NCBI GenBank assembly: GCA_023258825.1
Contig: JALQWE010000198.1
Location: forward strand, 1 to 6,837
Reading direction: 5' to 3'
From: Planctomycetaceae bacterium
GTDB taxonomy: Bacteria > Planctomycetota > Planctomycetia > Planctomycetales > Planctomycetaceae
Length of the DNA: 6,837 bases
Positions 1 through 5,667 of this stretch are shown one piece after another. Position 1 is the first letter of the stretch; every line of letters starts with the position of its first letter. The notes under the pieces are model-generated. The model saw only the letters and a list, made by a program, of their open reading frames with translations, was not told where the DNA came from and ran no database searches. A program made the translations under genes and the position numbers.

Positions 1-54
1 GGGCTCTCCAAGGGCGCGCGCGGGGTACGGGGCGGCGGCGGGCCCTGTTGCAGC

Positions 55-1503
55 TCAGCCGTCGAGCAGGCCGCCGCGATTGCCCGCGCCGCCCGTGATG
101 GGCTTGTGCAGCACGATCTCGCGGCCCGCCTGCACGGCAAACGCATGATCGACTCCCGGAAAACCACAGGCCAGGGCCTCCAGCTCTTCCAGACGTCGCA
201 CATATTTTTCCAGCGTCTCACGGCGAGCTCCCGGGCGTGCCGCGGAAACCGCGTCGGCCGCCGCCACCAGCACCGTGTAGATATGCTCCGGTCGAATGTC
301 ATCGTGGTGACCGGCCGCGGCATGCACTACCTCAGCCCCCTCACCATAACGCTTCAACAGCTCTGCACCCACCGCCGGATGACCACCTTCCATCTCGTGA
401 TCCGCGGCCTTCCCGATGTCATGCAGAAATCCACAGCGTCGAGCCAGTGTGCCGTCCAGCCCCAGCTGCTCCGCCATCATCCCCGTCAGATGCGCCACTT
501 CAATCGAATGCTGACGCACGTTCTGGCTGTAGCTGACTCGGAAGTGCAGCCGCCCCATCAAATCCATGATTCTGGGGTGCACGCCGCGAACGCCAGCTTC
601 TTCACAGGCCTGCATGCCCAGCCGACGAATGTGCTCTTCCATCTCACGCGTGGTTTCGGCGACGATTTCTTCAATCCGCGACGGATGAATCCGCCCGTCC
701 TGAATCAACTTGACCAGCGACATCTTGCCGATCTCGCGACGCACGTTGTCAAACGCCGACACAATCACCACACCCGGCGTGTCGTCGACAATCACATCCA
801 CGCCCGTGGCCTTTTCGAAGGCTCGGATATTGCGTCCTTCGCGACCAATAATCCGCCCCTTCACCTCGTCGCTGGGAATGTCCACCGTCGAAACCGTAGT
901 CTCGGACGTATGAGCCGACGCGTAACGCTGCACGGCCATCCCGATGATCTCACGGGCCTTCCGCTCACATTCCACCTTCACCTCAGCCTCATGACGCATA
1001 ATCATGGCGCCCGTCTGATCAGACAACTCCCGATCCAGACGCTTCAGCAACTGCTCCGTGGCCTGCTCGCGACTCAGCTCACTGATCCGGTACAGCTGCT
1101 CCTGCTCCTCCTTCATCATCCGGTTCAGCTCAGCTTCCCGCGCGTCCAGTGAACGCGTGCGGTCCGCGAGTTTGGTCTGAGTCCCCTGGAGCATCTTTTC
1201 CTTCTTGCGGAAGGAATCCTGCTGCTCTTCCATCTGAGCGTGACGGCGGTCCAGCTCTCGCTCACGATCACGCAACTGACCGTGCATTTCTTCCATCTTT
1301 GCTTCCAGCGATTCACGCCGGCGCAGCATCTCTTCCTTCAGCTTCAGCTCGTGATCCTTCTGCAGGTTCTCTGCATCACGCTGCGCCTCTTTCAGAATGT
1401 CATCGCGGGTTTTATAGGCTCGCCCCTTGATCGCTCGATCAATAAAGTAGCCAACTGCCACCCCGATGATCCCGGCGATCAGGCCGATGATCATGTCGCC
1501 CAT
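55..1503 (-). CDS. rny: Ribonuclease Y (endoribonuclease, HD/KH domains), atypical C-terminus
   Basis: This is RNase Y, a membrane-bound endoribonuclease that makes initiating cuts in mRNA. The 482-residue product shows the family order. A hydrophobic anchor lies at residues 4-20 and a long charged coiled coil at about 31-190. A KH RNA-binding domain follows, with the G-R-I-I-G-R-E-G-R-N core at 216-225. The HD metal-dependent phosphohydrolase domain has H332, the H361-D362 pair in LHDIGKA, and D417 before the conserved AARPGARRETLE at 421-432. The start at 1503 is backed by AAGGGA seven bases upstream. Known family members are about 510-520 residues and continue after AGREI (459-463) with a conserved tail containing a YPG-x-I-x-V-x-V-I-R-E type motif. 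Here the protein instead reads VLHKPITGGAGNRGG and stops. The other two frames over the same bases do not restore the tail, so a single frameshift does not explain it. The identity is secure; the state of the C-terminus is not. Confidence 0.95.
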   Translation of the reverse strand: MGDMIIGLIAGIIGVAVGYFIDRAIKGRAYKTRDDILKEAQRDAENLQKDHELKLKEEMLRRRESLEAKMEEMHGQLRDRERELDRRHAQMEEQQDSFRKKEKMLQGTQTKLADRTRSLDAREAELNRMMKEEQEQLYRISELSREQATEQLLKRLDRELSDQTGAMIMRHEAEVKVECERKAREIIGMAVQRYASAHTSETTVSTVDIPSDEVKGRIIGREGRNIRAFEKATGVDVIVDDTPGVVIVSAFDNVRREIGKMSLVKLIQDGRIHPSRIEEIVAETTREMEEHIRRLGMQACEEAGVRGVHPRIMDLMGRLHFRVSYSQNVRQHSIEVAHLTGMMAEQLGLDGTLARRCGFLHDIGKAADHEMEGGHPAVGAELLKRYGEGAEVVHAAAGHHDDIRPEHIYTVLVAAADAVSAARPGARRETLEKYVRRLEELEALACGFPGVDHAFAVQAGREIVLHKPITGGAGNRGGLLDG

Positions 1504-1510
1504 GGACTCG

Positions 1511-1516
1511 TCCCTT
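1511..1516 (-). promoter_or_regulatory. Ribosome binding site of rny
   Basis: AAGGGA on the minus strand lies seven bases before the ATG at 1503-1501. It is a good Shine-Dalgarno match at normal spacing and favours this ATG over the in-frame ATG three codons later. Confidence 0.6.
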
Positions 1517-1537
1517 AATCTTGAACGGCCCCTGCGC

Positions 1538-1552
1538 TCCCTGTTTCAGGGA
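1538..1552 (-). repeat. Small hairpin in the rny leader
   Basis: TCCCTG and CAGGGA form a perfect 6-bp stem around a TTT loop, about 35 bases upstream of the rny start. A further copy of TCCCTGA sits at 1560-1566 and could pair with the same CAGGGA arm in an alternative fold. The structure is seen directly. Any role in rny mRNA stability or translation is inference, and a stem this short can occur by chance. Confidence 0.3.
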
Positions 1553-2076
1553 ACGGAAATCCCTGATGCCCCCGACTGACCACGAGACATCATTCTCAGC
1601 CGGCCCGCAGCCCGTGTTCGGATCTGACACAATCCAGCACACGCCACCACGTTCCGAAACAGCCTGAACTCTGAACCTCTGCGAGGCGACCAGACGCCGC
1701 GTTTTCAGATCCTGCCATCAGCCACGCCACCCTGCCCCGCACCAACCCCGGCCACCCGCAGACTTCACGCGAATCACCAACGAACTGACACGCACAAACG
1801 ACGTCCCACAATCGCAGCCATAACACCACGATCGCGATCAACACCAACAGCAGTAGACAAAATCCCGCATTCAGCATGTTTCAACTACCAGCACACCCGA
1901 CCCTGTAACGATCAGGAGCACTCTCAGGCTTCCCACGATGCTTGACCATCGCAGGTGTTTTTGATTGAGATTTCCAGCAGGTCCGATAAACCAAACTGTT
2001 GATCAACCCTCGAAGGTGCATTGCTGCAGATCTCCCCCGAAGAACTCCGGAAATGTACCATAGCACACTCCCAATT

Positions 2077-2107
2077 CAACTGGCAGCGGCCATGCAACTG
2101 GCCGCGG
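2077..2107. repeat. Imperfect direct repeats overlapping a 7-bp hairpin
   Basis: CAACTGGCAGCGG (2077-2089) recurs as CAACTGGCCGCGG (2095-2107), 13 bases with one mismatch and an 18-base period, so about two helical turns apart. Superimposed on this, GCGGCCA (2086-2092) and TGGCCGC (2099-2105) form a perfect 7-bp inverted repeat with a 6-base loop. The arrangement is compatible with a regulator binding site or an RNA hairpin, but no function can be assigned from sequence alone. Confidence 0.4.
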
Positions 2108-2441
2108 AGCTCGTTTTCGTGCCACCAGACGCCCCCGCAGCCCGGCAAACTCCCTAAACAGGCGAACACTGCGGTATCAGCCCAGTGAGACGAACACTTT
2201 GTCGTGAATAACAACAAACACAGATGTCCCGGAGAGCTCACACCCGCCGCTCGCCAGGAAAAACACCCCGGGACTGACCCCCCCGGCAGGCGGTCCCGGC
2301 CCTCGAACCGATCTCCGCTCGCTCAGGGCCCCCACCGGCCTTCGATCCGGCAATGACCAGCCAAATCAGGCCCGTTCCCCGGATTCCCCTGAACATTCCC
2401 GCCCTTTCAGTGATTCTGCACGGCAAAAAGTCGGGCTGGAT

Positions 2442-2470
2442 TTGACCATCCCCACGGACATACCTATCGT
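2442..2470 (+). promoter_or_regulatory. Candidate sigma-70-type promoter for the transporter genes
   Basis: TTGACC (2442-2447, five of six matches to the -35 consensus) is followed by exactly 17 bases and TATCGT (2465-2470, four of six matches to the -10 consensus). Transcription would begin near 2477 and leave a leader of roughly 235 bases before the binding-protein gene at 2712. It was found by reading only; promoter consensus in this lineage may differ, and a match this good can arise by chance in 1.2 kb. Confidence 0.3.
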
Positions 2471-2696
2471 TTCCGCTTCCGGACTGCGTGCCAAAGGTTG
2501 ATTCCTGAGAACCCTCCCGCAGGCCGTTTCCGCCCGTTGTGGTGGGTCGCCACGCTCAGATTCTTCGCCGTTCCCCCAGAAACCGGCGGAACATCTGGTC
2601 AGTTCGCGGCGTGAACAGGGGGGCTTCCACGCTCCCGTCTTCCCGCTGCCGGCCGAATCACACAACTACAAACTTCTTCTTCCAATGTCCGTTTTC

Positions 2697-2701
2697 AGGG
2701 A
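2697..2701 (+). promoter_or_regulatory. Ribosome binding site of the binding-protein gene
   Basis: AGGGA lies ten bases before the ATG at 2712. The alternative in-frame ATG at 2685 has no purine-rich sequence ahead of it and would put nine extra residues before the signal peptide, so this site supports 2712 as the start. Confidence 0.45.
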
Positions 2702-2711
2702 TTACCACGCC

Positions 2712-3797
2712 ATGAAACCTCGTTCACTCCTGCTGCTCCTTGGTCTGGTGCTGACCGGTTGTCAGGTGCAGGATAACCCACCCGCAGCGACGGAAGGCTC
2801 CGCGTCCGGCTCGGCAGCCACCACAGAATCCACAGAAACAAAACCTGCCGGCAGAAAGTCCATCGCGTTCGTCACCAATCAGATTGCGGACTTCTGGAAG
2901 ATTTCCGAAGCCGGCTGCATCGCCGCCTCCAAAGAATTCGATATCGATGTGCAGGTGATCATGCCCCCCGAAGCCTCCGCCGTCGTGCAGAAGCAGAAGG
3001 TAGAAGACGTCATTGCCACCGGCATTCAGGGAATCGCCATCAGCCCGCTCGATGCGGACAACCAGATCGAATGGCTGAACAGTCTCGCCGATAAAATGCC
3101 GCTCATCACCCACGATTCCGATTCCCCGGCTTCCAAACGACTGGTCTACATCGGGATGGACAACTATGCCGCCGGACGCGCCTGCGGTGAAATCCTCAAA
3201 AAAGCGCTGCCTGAAGGTGGCCAGGTGCTGCTGTGCATCGGACGTCTGGAGCAGGACAACAGCAAGTTCCGCCGCCAGGGCGTCATCGATGTGCTGATGA
3301 ACCGCGATCGCACACTCGACTTCTATCGTGATCAACCCAACGCCTTCGACCCTACAGAAGGGGAAATCAAGGGCGAAGCCTTCACGATCGTCGCCACCGT
3401 CACCGATCAGGGCAAGCCTGAAGTCGCTCTGCAGAAGGCCGAAGACGCTCTGGTCACATGGCCGGACCTGAAGGGCATCGCGGGTCTGTTCGAGTACAAT
3501 CCTCCGGCCTGCTACCAGGCTCTCAAAAAGGCCGGAAAGCTCAAGCAGATCGTCCTCGCCGGCTTCGATGAAAACGACGTGACTCTGCAGGCCATCCGCG
3601 ACGGTGAGTGCGCCGGGACGGTGGTTCAGAATCCCTATGAGTACGGGTTTCAGTCCGTCCGCGTGCTCAAGGAACTGCTCAGTGGGAACCAGAGCGTGAT
3701 TCCCGAATCCCGCTACATCGACATCGCCCCGCGGGCCATCACCGCCGAAAATGTCGAAACCTACTGGGAAGAACTCAAGCGCCTCAAGGGACAGTAG
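2712..3797 (+). CDS. Sugar ABC transporter substrate-binding lipoprotein (RbsB superfamily)
   Basis: This is the extracytoplasmic ligand-binding protein of a ribose-class importer. From the ATG at 2712 it is 361 residues. A lipoprotein signal peptide comes first (MKPRSLLLLLGLVLTGC), with lipobox L-T-G-C and the acylated cysteine at 17. A disordered Ser/Thr/Ala/Glu-rich linker covers 18-47. The type I periplasmic-binding fold starts with SIAFVTNQIADFW at about 50 and continues through THDSDSP (133-139), IGMDNYAAG (147-155), RRQG (187-190), GFDEND (284-289) and VVQNPYEYGFQSV (304-316). These are typical of sugar binders of this family. The starting frame also allows an ATG at 2685, but that start lacks a ribosome site and would bury the signal peptide. 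The gene leads a cassette with the ATPase and permease downstream. The ligand (ribose, another pentose or hexose, inositol or AI-2) cannot be decided from these motifs, so no gene symbol is given. Confidence 0.92.
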   Translation: MKPRSLLLLLGLVLTGCQVQDNPPAATEGSASGSAATTESTETKPAGRKSIAFVTNQIADFWKISEAGCIAASKEFDIDVQVIMPPEASAVVQKQKVEDVIATGIQGIAISPLDADNQIEWLNSLADKMPLITHDSDSPASKRLVYIGMDNYAAGRACGEILKKALPEGGQVLLCIGRLEQDNSKFRRQGVIDVLMNRDRTLDFYRDQPNAFDPTEGEIKGEAFTIVATVTDQGKPEVALQKAEDALVTWPDLKGIAGLFEYNPPACYQALKKAGKLKQIVLAGFDENDVTLQAIRDGECAGTVVQNPYEYGFQSVRVLKELLSGNQSVIPESRYIDIAPRAITAENVETYWEELKRLKGQ

Positions 3798-3808
3798 GCC
3801 ACACGCGC

Positions 3809-3842
3809 TGGTGCAGGATGCGATCCGCTCCATCCTGCACCA
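3809..3842 (+). promoter_or_regulatory. Strong intercistronic hairpin after the binding-protein gene
   Basis: TGGTGCAGGATG (3809-3820) and CATCCTGCACCA (3831-3842) are perfect 12-bp complements around a 10-base loop, starting 11 bases after the stop codon at 3797. There is no T-tract behind it, so it is not a classical intrinsic terminator. In known binding-protein-dependent transport operons such hairpins protect the 3' end of the binding-protein message or partly stop transcription, giving more binding protein than membrane components. That role is inferred here from position. Confidence 0.6.
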
Positions 3843-3860
3843 CAACGCTTCGATACGCCC

Positions 3861-3889
3861 GGGACGCCAATCCTGCCTCTTCGCGTCCC
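3861..3889 (+). repeat. Second, weaker inverted repeat in the intercistronic gap
   Basis: GGGACGC (3861-3867) and GCGTCCC (3883-3889) are perfect 7-bp complements around a 15-base loop, 18 bases after the stronger hairpin. The loop is long and no T-run follows. It may extend the RNA structure of the gap or be fortuitous. The rest of the gap up to 4046 shows no convincing gene, promoter or ribosome site. Confidence 0.3.
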
Positions 3890-4046
3890 CCCATCGAACC
3901 TCGCGCCATCGCACACTCGTTCCCTGTTCCGGATTTGCCCGCACCCGCTGTTTCGGGGTTCACCCGACCGTACAACGCAACTCCCGCTGCCAAAAACGCA
4001 GCACACCAGCGCTCAGCACGATCAGACGCCTCACGGTAACTCCCGC

Positions 4047-5555
4047 ATGTCCACGACATCACCCACCCCGCCACGCCTCGAAGTCCGCGACATCGTCAAG
4101 TCGTTTCCCGGCGTCCGGGCTCTGAAGGGCGTCAGCCTGAAAGTCCTCCCCGGTGAAGTCCTCTCCGTCGTCGGAGAAAACGGGGCCGGCAAAAGCACAC
4201 TCATGAAAATCCTCGCCGGTGTCCAGGCGCAGGACAGCGGCGAAATTCTGGTCAACGGACAACCCCAGCGCTTCCGTTCCGTCAGTGACGCCATGCGACT
4301 TGGCATCGCACTCATTCACCAGGAACTGAATCTCGCTGATAATCTCGATATCGGTGCCAACATCTTTCTGGGCCGCGAACCTCGTCAGTTCGGCCTGATC
4401 CGCAAATCGGAGATTCAACAGGCCTCCCGCCTGCTGCTGAAACGCCTCGGTCTCAATCTGTCACCCGATACACTGGTCAAAGACCTGACGGTCGGGCAGC
4501 AGCAAATGGTGGAAATCGCCAAGGCCCTGTCCATCAACGCGCAGGTCCTGATCATGGACGAACCCACGTCCAGCCTCTCCACCTCAGAATCCCTCCGACT
4601 CTTCGAAGTCATTCGCGACTTACGCAACCAGGGTGTCAGCATCGTCTACATCTCCCATCGACTGGCCGAGGTCCAGGATCTCTCCGATCGCGTGACGGTG
4701 CTTCGGGACGGTGAAAATGCCGGTCATCTGGTGCGAGGCGAAGTCACCCACAGCAGCCTCGTGCGCCTGATGGTCGGTCGCGATATCTCACGGATCTTCA
4801 GTCGCAAACCACACCCTGCCGGTGATGTTGCCATCCAGGCCACCAATGTCGTCACATCCACCTGGCCCCGACACGCGCTGAACTTCTCCGTTCGCGCCGG
4901 GGAAATTGTCGGCGTGGCCGGGCTGGTCGGCGCCGGACGTACCGAAATGCTCCGCACCCTCTTCGGCGTGGATCAACCGCTCAGCGGCAGCATCACCGTC
5001 GCCGGACAGCTCGTGCCCCTCACGTCCCCCCAGCAGGCCATCGCCGCCGGCATCGCTCTGGTTCCGGAAGATCGAAAACAACAGGGCGTTGTGCTGGACA
5101 TGACCATCCGCGAAAACATCGGACTGGCCTCCGTTCACCGCCATGCCACGGCTGGATTGCTGAATTTCCGTGTTGAAAAATCGCAATCCGCCGACATGTG
5201 CCAGCGGCTGCGAGTAAAATCTCCGGATGACACTTACCGCGTCGGCAACCTCTCCGGAGGAAATCAGCAGAAGGTGGTCCTCGGTAAGTGGCTGTCACTC
5301 AAACCCAAAGTCCTGCTCCTCGACGAACCTACCCGAGGAATTGACGTCGGGGCCAAACAGGAAATCTATCAACTCATGGATCAACTCGCTGCTCAGGGCA
5401 TCGCCGTCCTGTTTGTCAGCAGCGAAATGGAAGAAATCATCGGCATGAGCGATCGTGTGCTGGTCATGCATGAAGGACGAATCACCGGCGAACTTCCCGG
5501 AGATCAACTGTCCGAAGAATCCATCATGCACCTCGCCACCGGTCATTCCTCCTGA
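4047..5555 (+). CDS. rbsA: Sugar ABC transporter ATP-binding protein with two fused nucleotide-binding domains (RbsA type)
   Basis: This cytoplasmic ATPase powers the importer; at 502 residues it has the usual family length of about 500. The first domain has Walker A GENGAGKST (43-51), Q-loop glutamine Q92, signature LTVGQQQ (147-153), Walker B VLIMDE (167-172) and H-loop H204 in ISHR. The second domain has a Walker A-like GLVGAGRTE (292-300) with arginine where the catalytic-type lysine would be, a canonical signature LSGGNQQ (402-408), Walker B VLLLDE (422-427) followed by PTRGIDVGAK, and SSE (458-460) at the H-loop position. The degenerate second Walker A is normal for RbsA/XylG/MglA-type proteins. 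There is no clear Shine-Dalgarno before the ATG; the start is chosen because LEVRDIVKSFPGVRALKGVS begins the domain ten residues in. The symbol denotes the family, not proven ribose specificity. Confidence 0.95.
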   Translation: MSTTSPTPPRLEVRDIVKSFPGVRALKGVSLKVLPGEVLSVVGENGAGKSTLMKILAGVQAQDSGEILVNGQPQRFRSVSDAMRLGIALIHQELNLADNLDIGANIFLGREPRQFGLIRKSEIQQASRLLLKRLGLNLSPDTLVKDLTVGQQQMVEIAKALSINAQVLIMDEPTSSLSTSESLRLFEVIRDLRNQGVSIVYISHRLAEVQDLSDRVTVLRDGENAGHLVRGEVTHSSLVRLMVGRDISRIFSRKPHPAGDVAIQATNVVTSTWPRHALNFSVRAGEIVGVAGLVGAGRTEMLRTLFGVDQPLSGSITVAGQLVPLTSPQQAIAAGIALVPEDRKQQGVVLDMTIRENIGLASVHRHATAGLLNFRVEKSQSADMCQRLRVKSPDDTYRVGNLSGGNQQKVVLGKWLSLKPKVLLLDEPTRGIDVGAKQEIYQLMDQLAAQGIAVLFVSSEMEEIIGMSDRVLVMHEGRITGELPGDQLSEESIMHLATGHSS

Positions 5556-5667
5556 TCCCTCACGCATCTTTCACGAACTCTTCTCCTGACACCCACGCAC
5601 AGCCTCCCCGCTTCGTTGCTCAGTGACAGGCAATCTTCTGTGGATTCCGTTTTTAGACAGGTCAGTC
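5556..5667 (+). other. Short gap between ATPase and permease genes
   Basis: These 112 bases hold no gene or strong hairpin. An AGG at 5659-5661, six bases before the permease ATG, is only a weak ribosome site. The genes are in the same direction and probably cotranscribed. Confidence 0.5.

Larger units (their letters stand above)
1504..2711. other. Divergent intergenic region between rny and the transporter genes
   Basis: About 1.2 kb separates two divergently transcribed units. The minus-strand open frames here (for example 1596-1877, 1924-2241 and 2366-2665) have Cys/Trp/Gly/Arg-rich compositions, overlap one another, and show no recognisable domain. No plus-strand frame of note is present. 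No tRNA, RNase P, tmRNA or rRNA signature was recognised. Contents that can be pointed to are the hairpin near 1538, a 5-bp stem at 1936-1951, the hairpin with direct repeats at 2077-2107, a 7-bp inverted repeat (2268-2274 with 2293-2299), and a candidate promoter at 2442-2470. Control regions for both flanking genes must lie here. Confidence 0.7.

Noticed and set aside
292..460. Apparent defects in the second nucleotide-binding domain (arginine in the Walker A-like loop, no H-loop histidine)
   Set aside because: The positions here are approximate residue numbers of the ATPase protein; this degeneracy is normal for RbsA-type fused ATPases, not a sign of a broken gene.
106..1152. A 348-codon open frame on the plus strand opposite rny
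   Set aside because: It is antisense to the conserved KH and HD domains, rich in His/Leu/Arg, and resembles no known family.
1596..1877. A 93-codon minus-strand frame beginning with a hydrophobic stretch (MLNAGFCLLLLVLIAIVVLW)
   Set aside because: The start looks like a membrane helix, but the remainder is Trp/Gly/Arg/Cys-rich noise, there is no good ribosome site, and it overlaps other equally poor frames. A short membrane peptide cannot be fully excluded.
1936..1951. A 5-bp hairpin followed by a short T-run, resembling a terminator
   Set aside because: The stem is too short and the T-run is displaced, and no gene ends nearby on the plus strand.
2081..2096. A sigma-54-like GG-N10-GC pattern (TGGCAG-N5-ATGCA)
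   Set aside because: The spacing fits, but two key bases deviate, the element lies over 600 bases from the gene, and it falls within the repeat/hairpin, which explains its composition.
1924..2241. A 105-codon minus-strand frame in the intergenic region
   Set aside because: Its composition is rich in Cys, Trp and Ser with no recognisable motif, and it spans the repeat and hairpin element; most likely it is non-coding.
2724..3944. A 406-codon open frame on the minus strand opposite the binding-protein gene
   Set aside because: It is an antisense shadow of a clearly recognisable gene, with no domain of its own and a low-complexity composition typical of GC-rich reverse frames.
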